A DNA stretch of 64,000 nt from Nothopassalora personata (GCA_033816765.1 CM066287.1:3534001-3598000), one strand, 5' to 3'; counted from the stretch's first letter, positions 16,820-27,594 are shown. A program made the numbers and translations. Notes: a model not told the origin generated them from the sequence alone.

Positions 16820-17830
16820 GTTGTAGACGCTACCGAAGTGCTAAATAAGATAGTCTATAGCGGAAGCCTATAAGGTAGGAAGGTAGTTCTAACTACTATT
16901 AAGGTTTATAGTAATAGTGTTAGAAATACGACCTTAAGGGTCGACTGTTATATAATTAAAATCCTAGGCAGCCGCGTTAATCCAACCCTAGTTCGGTAGA
17001 TTAGTAATACTACCCTTAGTAGTTAGAAGCTTCTTCTTATAGAAGGCAACCTTAAGGGATGCTATAGTAAGCTACAAGGTTATATTCTTCTTAGTGATCT
17101 TACGCCTACTCTCGATGATCTACTTAACTAGTCTAAGTGCCTTAATAAGGGTCTTACGCTTAGAGATCCTACTAGATGTAGGTAGACCCTTTCTACTATT
17201 ACTAGGAGGACGCTTATTAGGATCTTAATCGTTACTAGAGCTAGATCTACTACTAAAGACATTACTAGTACTACTAAACTGGTTTATAGGAGTCCACTTA
17301 ATAACATCTGCTATAATGCTACTTATAAGTTAGCAATACTCTTAAAACACTATTACATATATAGCATACCTTGCTAAAAGCTTCTTAAAAAGCTCTAAGA
17401 ATAGGTGTGTGGTGGTTGTTAGGGTATGTAAGTGGGTGTAGTAGTCTAAAAAGGGGGAAGAGAGGTATAAAGTAGTATAAAGTAGAGAGAGTTATTTAGT
17501 AAAGAACTAGCTTCTTTTATGCGTACCTACGAGGTTTATGCGTTGCTGCCTAGCTGGACCTTCTTAAGCCGAGAGAACCTTCTATTCACTTCTAAAAGCG
17601 GAAAGATAAGGCCTAAGTGTGTCTAAGAGTAGGTCTCTTATATATGCAAATCTAATAAGATCACTGTCCTTAGCATATGCTTACTTATAGTAGAAACCTA
17701 GTATCTAGAACTAGTGAAGGTGTTCGAGACTAATACAGCAACATAGGTGATATTAAGTTAATTAGACTGTCTTTATAGTAGTTAGTCTAAAGGGGGAGTG
17801 TTGTAAATCAGGTAACCAAGGTCTATGTTA
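16820..17830 (+). mobile_element. Decayed copia-type remnant ending in polypurine tract and LTR start
   Basis: This is CTA/TAG-rich sequence without open frames. At 17791-17798 a run AGGGGGAG is followed by TGTTGTAAATCAGG, the usual copia pattern of polypurine tract and LTR start. The LTR is cut after about 30 bp, where sequence composition returns to that of host DNA. Upstream coding domains cannot be identified. Confidence 0.5.
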
Positions 17831-18305
17831 GTTAGGACTTAGCACACACACACTATATCACACTGTTTTCTGTAGCTAGATAGTCTCACACCTTGTGGCA
17901 ATTTATGAGGGTTACTAATCCACCCTATCGTTTCAATCTGGAAGCTTGTACTCGTCAAATACCTATTTACAACAGGATGTACAAGCTCCACAGCGGAATT
18001 ATTGATGAAGCTTCGCCACTGGTGTGGATGGGGGAAGAAGAAGCGTGGACGAGGCGTGGACAATGATTCGTCCACTTCGCAGATCATGAATTTAGGGACG
18101 CGGCTTCACTTCCTCACCTGGAAAAAGTGCTCTGCGAGCTACCGACTACTGCGAACACACTCTCCCTGATGAAGCAGGTCGTGGTGGAGGGCGTTGTGTC
18201 GCCGTAATGTTATGTCAGCCTTGCCACATCGCATGAGGGTATAGAGACGAGAGGCAGTAGCACTCGCCGTGGTATTTGTTCAACCCGGGACAAAGAGGAG
18301 CGATC
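17831..18305. other. Junction of the repeat nest and host DNA
   Basis: Composition changes to normal. A minus-strand frame of 82 codons (17839-18087) holds the phrase IETIGWISNPHKLPQG, which could be a fragment of a real protein, but I cannot name it. There is a short CA run near 17843. No supported gene. Confidence 0.4.
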
Positions 18306-20246
18306 ATGGTCAAGGACGATGAGCGAGAGCGAAGACTTCTGGAAGAATATAATATCATAACCATCTCCGCGACGGACCTGAGGCTTCTGCCAAGAGATGG
18401 AGCAAAGGCAGCACAGCAATCTTCATTAGCGCGGTGTCTACGTTCCTGGCAGCACTGGCAGTAGCAGTATCTGCTCTACTCCGAGCTGAGGCACAACAGC
18501 GAGACGACATTGTCTCTGCGACCGATGTTCGAAACAATGATTACATTCGGAACCCGGCATGGGACTTTGATGATCCAAAAGAAGGCGACGCGGTCCTAAG
18601 CTAAGTTAGAGTGACGCCATATTTTGGCGGCACGGTTGGCGTGACTCAGTGTCCTATTGTACCCGGTATTCGTCATAGCTATTCACCGAAGCATCGGGGA
18701 TCCAGTACTAAGTATCGCTCGTAGGCCATTCTTCCCATGTGGGTTCCAAGTCATAGGTCAAAGTGGAACCAACTGGTAGTGAGTCAGTGTCAAGTGAAAG
18801 ATAACCGGGACCCATCACGGCGGTCCACGCCCAGGCATGACAAGTATCCGGGACTGACAGCTGTACCTAGGCACGCCACTCAAGGAGTTCAGTGATCGGA
18901 CGGTGTTAATGGCCCACTCATCATACATAGCTAGCGCGAGAAGATTTTACAGAGGAGTCTATACGACACTGATAGAATCATCTTAATCTCCGACCACTAC
19001 CACGACTTATCATCTGCGCTGTTATGGCAATACCTGAAAAAGACGCCGAGAACGCCGAACCAGTGCCTGTATCAGGGCTCATCAATGGTCACTCGATCCT
19101 TGACTGCGACGACTTTCCCGAATGTAGATGCGATAACACCTCACTGGGAGTGGGGGCTGCATGCATTGATCTGTTGCATGGGAAAAGTCACAGGTTACGC
19201 CTCATCAACGTGGGAGCATTTGCAAGATTCCAGGTCCAGGTTGACGAGCACGAGCTAGCTGTAACAGAAGTCGATGATAAAGACGTTGAGCCCGCTACTC
19301 TCCACCGCATCAACATCAACCCGGCTCAGCGATATAGTGTGGTGCTTCATACCAAAATTAATGGCACTGACAGCTTCTGCTTCGTGCTCGAATAATAACA
19401 AGCTGATTTACTGACCCGCCGTCCAATTTGACTCGGATGTGCTTGCTGAAGTGCAGTACGATGGCACGGCGGAGCAAACCCCTACAACGAAGGACTTCGA
19501 AGAACAGCTCGGTCAGCAGTGCAACTTCAGAGCTCGTACCAGTAGATGTCATCCCAGCTCCAGAACACGCTGATGCTTTCTTCTACCTTCGCTCTAAATT
19601 CGAGATTGGAAGATGGCGACTAAGTCGTGGATTCTTCAACGGCAGTTCTTTCTGACTGAATTCTGGCTTGCCTATCCTGCACCGAGCAATCAATGGTCTG
19701 GCAGTCGCGAACAGCAGCTTTCGATCCGTCAACGAGAGCGCTCGTGCCGTCGTGGACGACGCGGCATTCGATCACTCATGTGAGCTAGCTATTGAGACGA
19801 CGGGCGTCCAAAAGATTGACTTCCTGATATCGAATTTTGATGGCGGTAATCACCCCTTGCACTTATACGGATAAAATTATTCGGTTTTGGCGCTAGGCCA
19901 TGAGTAACCTTCACTCACTCATGTCGGGGCTGATGTCAACAAAGAAAGTCTCGCACCGTTGCACGACGACCTGGATCTCTCCAACTCACTACGTAGAGAC
20001 ACTGCTTCTGCGGAAGCATTTGCCTGGATCCTGATTCGGAGAGTGGCCGATAACCCCGGCAACCGGACATTTCACTGCCACATTTCCTGGCACTCAGAAG
20101 CCGGACTGGCCATGCAATCACTTATGGAGCGCAATGAAGTCGCTCGCATGCAGATTCGCGCTCCCAAGCTGGAACTCTGTGCTGCCCCTCGAATGGTGAA
20201 GCGGATGGGTCCAGAAGACGAGGCATATCAAGGCTTGGCGAAGTGA
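18306..20246 (+). pseudogene. Multicopper oxidase pseudogene
   Basis: A cytosolic N-terminus (ATG 18306) and a hydrophobic segment (about 18427-18500, in another frame) are followed by fragments of the three cupredoxin domains. These are VTQCPIVPG near 18650, a YDTDRII...DHYHD block near 18970, domain 2 as an open frame at 19024-19395 (SGLINGHS, RLRLINVGAF, NPAQRYSVVL), FFNGSSF near 19640, NHPLHLYG near 19855, and HCHISWHSEAGLAM near 20070. The C-terminal HCHxxxH copper motif survives. The first HxHG and the HxH of domain 1 are not found, and HPxHxH has Tyr for a His. At least four frameshifts and several stops separate the blocks, so I regard it as dead. Family members oxidise phenols or iron at the cell surface or outside. 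The N-terminal anchor suggests a type II membrane form. Confidence 0.85.
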
Positions 20247-21208
20247 AGCATCGATGTCAACAGTTATCTCAGACGCTTTTGTAGTATACTATAGCCTTCA
20301 TAGCTCAACAGTGAACAACGTATCATGCTACTCCGATGCCGCTAGGTCCTGGTGCCAGAAAGTACCGGAGGAACGTCCACACAGATTTGCAAACTCCCAT
20401 TTGGCTGCCCAGGCACTAGATCCCAGCAGGCACGACATGAGCCTGCGGTATGCCAGATGCTGTATACTAAGGAACCTCTCGATCATATACTGCTGACCTC
20501 GGCATAGACTTAATGCATCCTCCAATGTTTAACGGATGGGCAAGGTATGCCAAAAGGGAAGGCTGCTGATAATGGCATGGTCACTATGAGACCAAATTTC
20601 AAGCTACCATCGATATCGCCGTTGCCGAGCCGGTATGCAAAGTCTTGGCAGACCCAGCCTGATCCGAATTCACATCTGGCCTATACCACAACAAAACAAT
20701 AACATCAACAGACCAACAACATGCAAAAAGGAATGTCGCTTCTGTGGATCGAACACAGTACCTCCAGATACCGCACAGTGCGATGACTGAGTTTACTTCA
20801 GTCTGTGGTACTGTTAAAGATGAACTGACGGACCCGAGATGGAAGAAACGAACCTGGCGCTCTCCCAAGTGAGCTTCACCATTATTAGTCATGAACCGCT
20901 ATTCAAGTCTTACAACCATGCTCACCTAAAGCGACCGGTGACGATGTCATGTGATATAAGAAAATGCTCCAGATAAGTTATATATTACTTTTATTTTCTC
21001 TACCGAGCTTGCTACACAAGGCCGAGAAAGAGCTAACACTTCCGTCAAAGATGCCCCACAGTGCTTTTCTGCACCGTGGCAGGCCTTTCGTCGTCGCTAT
21101 CAGTTGTATCGAGCTCTGTGTTCTACAGCTGCTGTGGCGAAGGACTACAACAACCGGGAGCATTGCTGTACATGAGATGCGACTGCACGACCACCGGTCA
21201 CACTAATA
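20247..21208. other. Intergenic, nothing recognised
   Basis: There are only short frames on both strands with no family resemblance and no tandem repeats. Confidence 0.5.
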
Positions 21209-21573
21209 ATGCCGGCCTATATCCCAATTCTCACTCAAGAAGAAAACGTAGCGGATTGACTGGACTCCATCTCCTGCGACTTCGTTACGAAGAGCTGCAA
21301 CGATGAAGATTTTCAGGCGTCACCTACTGAATTTCTCGACGAAAGCTTCACGGCAATCAACGAGGATCATCGTCATCCATTCCAGCCTTGGATCACTTCC
21401 TCCAGGCGCAGAGTCAGATATCAGCAACTTTGCCGGACCACTGGGCCGAAGTCATCAGCGCGCTCACTTTCGACATCGACCAGTCTAAAGGCAGTGCAGT
21501 AGTCTGGTTGACTGTAAAGTCCGGCGGCTTTCCCAACAGTGTCTGCATTGAAACGGTTTCTCGGCTGCTTTGA
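21209..21573 (+). pseudogene. Relic of a small NTF2-like/uncharacterised protein
   Basis: An ATG at 21209 opens a frame that meets TGA at 21257-21259 where a Trp codon would fit. It then continues through an acidic stretch (NEDHRHPFQPW near 21360). After a frameshift near 21387 it reads LPDHWAEVISA, IDQSKGSAVVWLTVKSGGFP and stops at 21571-21573. The A-V-V-W-L-T-V strand pattern recalls small SnoaL/NTF2-fold proteins, but the match is by eye and weak. One stop and one frameshift in about 120 codons suggest a recent loss. Confidence 0.4.
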
Positions 21574-21739
21574 AGCGTAAGAAGAACGTATGGATCTGCC
21601 ATCGACACAATGGAATTGACTGGTCCGGTATCACTCCTGGGAGGCGTCCGGAACACGAAGACAACACACCTTGATTGAGATCATTATCCTATCTGTGTGT
21701 TCATCGCTGCTACATAGTCCGTTCTACCTTCTATGATAG

Positions 21740-22773
21740 CTAATTGGCCACTCCGATCGTCTGATTTTGCATCGCAGCTTGCATATTCTCCATGGCCGCT
21801 TGTATGTTCTTCTGAGCGGACAAAGCTTCGTCCATCTGGTCCTGGAAGGTATGCTCATCATCAACCTTCATGCCTGGGCTCACCAAAGGACTGTGATGGC
21901 CGCTCTTAACGGTGGACTGAACACGCTCACGTGGCTCAGATGATGCAGGAGGATGTGCGATAGAGCCTGTAGAGTGCTGACTAGCTCCTGACCACGCTCG
22001 CTGTAGCTTTGGACGAGCCCACTCGGATACGGATCGAACTGTTGGTGTTGCTGCCCACGAACGCTTCGGAACCTCGACAGGACCCTCAATGCGGGTTTTA
22101 GCAGAATAATCGAGTCCTTTGTCACCTTTTTTCCAGTCGATGGGACATCCCTGGTTGAACAAACATTAGCCACTACAATATCTAGATCGGGCAGGGCTCC
22201 CACCTCTCCGAACTCATCTTTAAACGCAAGCGCGTCCAGAACTCGCAAAGTTTCATCGACGCTACGGCCAATATCCGCATCGTTGACAGTGATGTTACGA
22301 ATGTGGCCTCTGGGGTCGATGATGAAGAGAGCACGCTGTGCAACGCCTTCCTCTTCTAGCAGAACGCCGTAGTCGCGGCAGATCTTGTGATTGCTGTCAC
22401 TGACAAGCGGGACATGCACGCCGCCGAGTCCACCTTCCATCTCGGAGGTCGCGTTCCATGCTTTCAGACAAAATTCGTTATCGGTCGATATGAAGGCCAC
22501 GGCGCAGGAACGAGCGTAGACAAACTCTTCAAGTCGTGCACTGAAGGCCTTGATCTCTGTCGGACATATGAATGACCAGGCCTTTGGAAAGAATACCAGT
22601 ATAACCCAATGCTTAGCCTCTGTGTATGACGCCAAAGAGATTTCTGGCAAAATAGGATCAGTGCACTGCAAAATCTTGTACATGCTTGACATCTTACCTT
22701 TCAATCTCCCGTCCACACAAGCGACGCCCGTCAAAGCAGGCGCTGCCTTGCCGACCTGAACCGTTCCGAACAT
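21740..22773 (-). CDS. Typical 2-Cys peroxiredoxin with C-terminal extension
   Basis: Exons are 22773-22698, 22643-22204 and 22150-21740, with introns of 54 and 53 bp (GTAAGA...CCAG and GTGGGA...CCAG). The product is 308 residues. The AhpC/Prx1 signature is clear: VILVFFP, then FICPTE with the peroxidatic C52, STDNEF, GGLG, RALFIIDPRG, and the resolving C174 in GCPIDW. Such enzymes reduce peroxides using thioredoxin, mainly in the cytosol. Typical members end near 200 residues. This one carries about 100 more, rich in Ser/Pro/His and ending in a coiled-coil-like repeat (NIQAAMENMQAAMQN). The extension stays in frame after the conserved WKKGD block; a missed last intron is an alternative. Confidence 0.85.
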
Positions 22774-23724
22774 TGCTCAAGTGTGGGTGATATGTAGACA
22801 GAATATAGCGAAGCTGTTGCGTAGAGTGTGAAGTCTGACAGCAGGACGAGATGATCAAGAGAGACGACAATTTTGTACTTGACCTACAACGAGATCTGGA
22901 CTTCGTCATGTTGCGTGGCGAAAGTAGGAACTTCCGCAAGCAGCATCAGCATCACAGTATAATCCGTGGACAGCACCACCTTCCAGCTCTCCGGGACAGC
23001 ACAAAGTGGGTCGTGTCCTTTGTTCCATGTGGATGGAAGCAGGACTGCGCGAGGACAAAGACGAGCTCTAGATCTAGGATACGTGAGATCTGGGAACAGT
23101 GAATGATGTCGAGAGTGGAGGGTCGGTAACAATGGTGTTGTATGCAGCATCGACGAGACAGAACAGATCGGCACATCATCGGGTTCGTTTCGCAGATCTC
23201 GTTTGCGTGCGCGTGCGACCCCGCCACCAGCCACAGCAGCCCCAGCCTCTCCCGATAAAAAAGTCCGGACGGTGACCGCGTGCATGGCAACAATAAGGTT
23301 GAGAGCGCATATGCTGCATCTTTCCGTGCTATTTCCTGCATCTCTACCACGTTCTTGCTCTTGAGACATCCGGCATTGTACATATTCACTTCAAAGCAGC
23401 TGACGGCGAAGTTGGCACCGCTTCAGCTTCAGTAGTCCGAGGCGCGAGCTAAATGTTTGGCAGCTGCAGCAAGGACCAGCCCACCAGCCAACTTCTCGAC
23501 AGCACCTTGTCGTCACCGCCAGTGACGCCTGCACTCGACTCCGGTTCCTGTTTCCTTCACTTCTGGTCGCATAGCATTCGCGACTTCATTGCGACCACCC
23601 ACGACTTCACGCGACAACCATCCAAGCACATAGCTTGAACCCCAACGGGCATCGAGTCCATCAGCCGAATCCGAGTCGCATACATCACCCTCGTTACCAC
23701 AAGCACCCAACCACTCCGACCGCA
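22774..23724. other. Divergent intergenic region (peroxiredoxin and MARVEL protein)
   Basis: This holds the promoters of the minus-strand peroxiredoxin and the plus-strand membrane protein. A TTG-initiated extension of the MARVEL frame begins at 23635 but lacks an ATG. No other gene is supported. Confidence 0.5.
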
Positions 23725-24415
23725 ATGGCGCTATCCGGGTTCCTGTTCCTCTCATGGCGAATCTTCCAGATCATCACCCTGATCCCCATCGTGGGCATGC
23801 TGGCTTGGTTCGTCGATGGCTTCGTCGACAACAACCAATTGACACCCAACTACATCCTGGTCCTCTTCATCGTCTCGGTGTTGGCATTAGCATGGGCGTT
23901 CTTCACGACGATTAGTTATCTTCGCGCAAGACACGATGCCATCTTTGTCGCACTCGTCGATTTGGGCTTCGTGGGTGCATTGATCGCGGGCGTGGTAGAG
24001 ATGCGCTTCATCGCCGGAGCCGACTGCTCCAACTTTGGGGCGCAGATCAACATCGATGGAATAAGGGGCAATTCGTCTTGGACCTTCCACCTGGACAAGG
24101 TGTGCGCAATGTTGAAGGCTAGCTTCGCATTGGGTATAATCAACATCGTGGCCTTCTTCGTCACATTCGTAAGCTGAGCCCGATTGGTCTTCGTATCAGC
24201 CAAAGCTGACATGTCCGCAGCTCCTCGCACTTCTCGTCCACAGGCATCATCGCGACGACGATCGCGTCGTCGTCAAGCGGGAATACCACTCTTCACGACA
24301 CAGCCACCGACGATCAGGCAGTCGAGCCCGCAGCCGCGACTATGACTACAGGCCTGCGAGCAGTGGCCGACGAAGTACACATCGTTCCAGCAGCCGACGA
24401 CAATATTACGTCTAG
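23725..24415 (+). CDS. MARVEL-type four-helix membrane protein
   Basis: Exons are 23725-24168 and 24221-24415, with a 52-bp intron (GTAAGC...CCGCAG) near the end; the product is 212 residues. Four hydrophobic helices lie at about 5-28, 35-58, 65-87 and 125-150, the last continuing across the splice (FFVTF|LLALLV). A basic Arg/Ser/His-rich cytosolic tail of about 55 residues follows. Fungal MARVEL-domain proteins sit in the plasma membrane or endomembranes and their role is poorly defined. The first ATG in good context was chosen. Without the splice the frame would stop after FVTFVS, losing the end of helix 4, so I favour the intron. Confidence 0.8.
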
Positions 24416-25056
24416 GATGTTGTTTTGAAGGATCTTGGGTAAGCATTCGAGGTTTTGGATATGTCATGGATGTGCATAGCGTACGCGGAATTTGGGGAAA
24501 GCCTCGAACAGATCAGGGATGGCACACTTAACGACCTTGTATTTGACAAAACCATCGAAGACCATGACAATGGCTGGGCCGTCTGGTCCGAGAGTGAGCA
24601 CTACTCCAGCTGACAATGACCAATTTTGAACGAACCTTATAATCTACATCTCTGCAGCTCAGCTCCCATACCGTCTTCATAGGCGGGCAATCTCTTTGCG
24701 TGAAAGACATGACCCTCGTGGCGGATATAGCCTGGAACAGAGTGCCAGTATGTTCGAATCAGCCGGCTGTACGAACTGTGAAATGATCAGGGTAATGAGT
24801 TCCTGGTGCGCGCTCGAGTGGCTTTGACCTCCAAGACAGACGACGCTTTGTGCGGTCACTCGGTCGCGGGCTGGTGGCGCCTTCATATGCGCTTTGCATC
24901 TCAGCCTTTCACCTTTGCCACCGAACTACCTACTTCGCTCGTCATGCGGCGAATTGCTGATAGCAGACTTTCCATGCTGGGGTAAGCTGATACCTAGACC
25001 GGAACGAAGGCATCGGATCTTCATGGTGACAGAGTCAATCCAATATTCGGTTCATC
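24416..25056. other. Intergenic, nothing recognised
   Basis: This lies between the 3' ends of two convergent genes. It has only short frames and no repeats. Confidence 0.5.
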
Positions 25057-25833
25057 TCAGCCCGCCAAGAGATCTGAAGGACCAATATCCTTTTGCATAA
25101 CGACAGCATCCTGCGGATCCAGGCGGCGATAGTAGCCACTTTCCTTCTTGACCTCTTGAAATCCCCGCTTTCGATACCAATCGAGTGCCCCAGCGTTAGC
25201 CACCCAGACGTGCGCGCCCACCCCCGATATACCATAGTCCTGAATGGAACGCTTCGTGAGGATCTGTAGCAGGCGCGCAGCAATTCCATGGCTTCGGTAT
25301 GGTGATAGAAGTACCAGTGTGCTCAGATACAGCATTGGCCCTTTCCGACCAGGCTCCTGAACCCCCGCAACTGGGGAGTGCGCGAGCAGTCTGCAGCGGA
25401 TGGCACCAACCAGCCGGCCCTTCTCCTTGCCTTTCATTGTCGGATCATCGTGCCAGACCGCAAGCAGGGTGATGTTGTTACTTAGAGGGTCTTCAATGAT
25501 TTCCTGATAGAACTTGTCCGGGTAGGGGATGGGGAGTAGCAAGCTGGTCAGCCGCTTCAGATGGAAGATGTCCTCCTTGGTACACGCGCGGAAGTCGACA
25601 TTGGGCGGTAGATGGCTCTTTCGGGCAGTCGCTTCTAGGCCCTGTGTCTTCGTCGCCTCTGGGGAATGGCTCGATATCTGCTTCCCGAATACTAGGGCAG
25701 GGTCATCATCACGCTTGGTATGTGTTTGTTCATCGTGGAGGATAGTGTGATGTTGATTCTCGGGCCCAGGTTGTGATGGCTCAACGACCGACCTTGGCTT
25801 GTTCAGCCAGGTCATGAGCGAGGACTGTGGCAT
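25057..25833 (-). CDS. GNAT-family N-acetyltransferase, NAA50-like
   Basis: This is a single exon of 258 residues. After a low-complexity N-terminal third, the GNAT fold covers about 78-250. It contains LLPIPYPDKFYQEI near 98-111 (the Naa50 family has a similar P-V-x-Y-x-D-K-F-Y block), LYLSTLVLLSPYRSHGIAARLL near 168-189 with the acetyl-CoA loop R-S-H-G-I-A, and ANAGALDWYRKRGF near 211-224. Naa50 acetylates N-terminal methionines as part of or beside NatA, and in animals supports sister chromatid cohesion. The N-terminus QSSLMTWLNKP looks like a PCNA-interacting motif (inference). The gene is head to head with MIC19, with 195 bp between the start codons. Confidence 0.75.
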   Translation of the reverse strand: MPQSSLMTWLNKPRSVVEPSQPGPENQHHTILHDEQTHTKRDDDPALVFGKQISSHSPEATKTQGLEATARKSHLPPNVDFRACTKEDIFHLKRLTSLLLPIPYPDKFYQEIIEDPLSNNITLLAVWHDDPTMKGKEKGRLVGAIRCRLLAHSPVAGVQEPGRKGPMLYLSTLVLLSPYRSHGIAARLLQILTKRSIQDYGISGVGAHVWVANAGALDWYRKRGFQEVKKESGYYRRLDPQDAVVMQKDIGPSDLLAG

Positions 25834-26028
25834 TGTTCATGGTGTTCGCCACACAGATTGGAGTTTTGTGGAAGATGGTGATTTCTTGACGCGTCCTGCA
25901 GGTGAAGCCCACGCACGCGCGAAGGAAGATGTGAGGGCTTCGGATGAGCTTCGCCGAGAAGATTCCCGGCTTCTGATGTGAGCTGTAGGACGACAACCGA
26001 CTTGTTTCCCTTGGAACATCATCTTGCA

Positions 26029-26718
26029 ATGGGTCAGGGCAGCTCGCAGCCCGAGCAACACATCTTCAATGCGTACGTGAGGCGCGTGCAATACCTTCGG
26101 GAACTCCCGGCTGACAGATGAATAGCGATGCGCCCGTGAGGTTAAGCCAGTCTGTCATCAACAATCTGCAGAGCAGCCCAGAGGTGCGCTACCACGGACC
26201 ACAAGGCGGAGGATACCACTGACCATCGTATCTAGACCGACTCGACACGAGCCCAGGATCTTGAATTGAAAGTGCAGCACCGCGTCAACGCCGAGCTTGC
26301 CAGAATAAAAGAAGCACAAGCCAAACAACTCGAGGCCCTCACAGCATCCCTCACCACCAACCCTCCCCAGGAAGAGTCTCAGCCTGCAGAGTTCCAGCGA
26401 GCGACTACCGGTCTCGCCTACCACCTCAGCTCACCCTTCTACCACGACCCCAGCAAAAAGACCGAGGCAGCTCCCCAGGAAGACTCCGGCAGGAGTCACG
26501 ATAGCGTGCACAAGGAAATCATGGATCTGCGGCAAAAGTTAGAAGCGCGGAAGAAGATTGAGAAAGTGCCACAGGAGGTGGAAAAGGCAAAGGAGAGCTT
26601 GGTGCAATGCTTGAGGACGAATGACCGAAGACCGCTGGACTGCTGGCAGGAGGTTGAGCAATTCAAGGTTGAGGTTGGCAAGCTGGAGAAGGCTTTTATC
26701 CAGAAGGCTGGACGATAG
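26029..26718 (+). CDS. MIC19: MICOS complex subunit MIC19
   Basis: Exons are 26029-26072, 26126-26183 and 26236-26718, with introns of 53 and 52 bp; the product is 194 residues. The N-terminus MGQGSSQPE fits an N-myristoylation signal. Then come the DAPVRLSQSVINNLQ segment typical of fungal Mic19 (DUF1690), a coiled-coil centre, and a C-terminal region with the pair of cysteines in QCLRTNDRRPLDCW. Mic19 holds together MICOS at mitochondrial crista junctions on the intermembrane-space side. The first intron's acceptor could also be at a nearby AG; I chose the one that keeps the family sequence. The promoter is shared with the NAA50-like gene. Confidence 0.8.
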
Positions 26719-27421
26719 ATCTGGAGTGCATGGTGTACATACGCCCTGCCTGTACTAAAAGAGCCCATTGAGAGGTCAGGCACAAGCTTTGAGTTCTCGT
26801 GCGGTTCATGGTATATTCCTCGACGTTTGTCTGGCACGACCGGACAAAAGGATTCAATCGACACAGCGGGATGTGCTTCGATACAGGTCCCAAGAAAGCA
26901 AAAGTCGGTCTGGCCACTTCGCTCCTTCGGCGCAAGGTTTGTATTGCTACTATGTTGAGCTGTCGTTCCGCTACCTACTCTGCCTGTACATGTTAGCGAG
27001 AGAGCATCGTACATTGCCCACGCCGCAGAAATCATAATCTATGAGCTCGCCCGTAAAACAGGGGATGTTCCATTTATAGCCCAGAAAGCTATCCGTTCAT
27101 ACACTCGCTCTCGGACAACAGGATCAAGAGCATACATACCGTAGCACCATCCGCTGCGCAATAACATGCAGTCATATTCGCCATAGCAGCGGTCGGAAAA
27201 AAGTGCAGCGGAGCGCTCTACGTAGGAATTGGAAAGGTGGGCGTATGCTTCCTTAACTGTTCAAGTGGAATAACATGGCTTCCTTGGAAAGCCCTGAGTT
27301 CTGAACAGTATTTCAGAGCTATGGTAGCAACGTCGTCTGCAAGAAATGCGTGTTCATCTTGGTGGACAAAACCATAGCTTCAAGAAAATCCTCGAAGCTG
27401 CAACGATGCGCTAGGTATAGC
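26719..27421. other. Intergenic, nothing recognised
   Basis: It lies between MIC19 and the minus-strand tRNA. Only short frames are present. Confidence 0.5.
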
Positions 27422-27438
27422 AAAAAGACAAAAATTTG

Positions 27439-27594
27439 TGACCTACGCAGGGATCGAACTATGGCGGGATTAGTCAACGCTCGTGAAACTGCGAGGAGTA
27501 TGTGTGTATATGGTGAGTGTATATATGCTTACCCTGCAATCTCTTGATATCGAACGAATCGTAGTCAAGCGCCTTGCCATTGGGCCAGCAGGCC
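27439..27594 (-). tRNA. tRNA-Arg(ACG) with an anticodon-loop intron and a 74-nt GT-AG insert in the T arm
   Basis: On the minus strand all arms can be drawn. The acceptor is GGCCTGC (27594-27588) with GTAGGTC (27446-27440) and discriminator A at 27439. A short D arm is present. The anticodon stem is CTTGA (27569-27565)/TCAAG (27547-27543), with loop CTACGA plus A and anticodon ACG at 27562-27560. The T stem is GCAGG (27537-27533)/CCTGC (27451-27447), with loop TTCGATC. A 10-nt intron (27558-27549) sits at the usual position after base 37. A second insert, 27532-27459, starts GTAAGC, contains GACTAAT and ends CATAG, splitting the B box GG|TTCGATCC. Removing both leaves 72 nt. T5 runs at 27434-27430 and 27426-27422 look like Pol III terminators. 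It may be a pseudogene or an unusual split gene. Confidence 0.75.
27459..27532 (-). other. Spliceosomal-intron-like insert within the tRNA T arm
   Basis: The insert is 74 nt, with a GTAAGC donor, a CTAAT branch motif about 13 nt before the end, and a CATAG acceptor. It has all the marks of a fungal mRNA intron and lies exactly between T-stem base G53 and T54. The terminal AG of the insert joined to TTCGATCC leaves a B box one base off consensus. I see no obvious target duplication. Confidence 0.6.
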
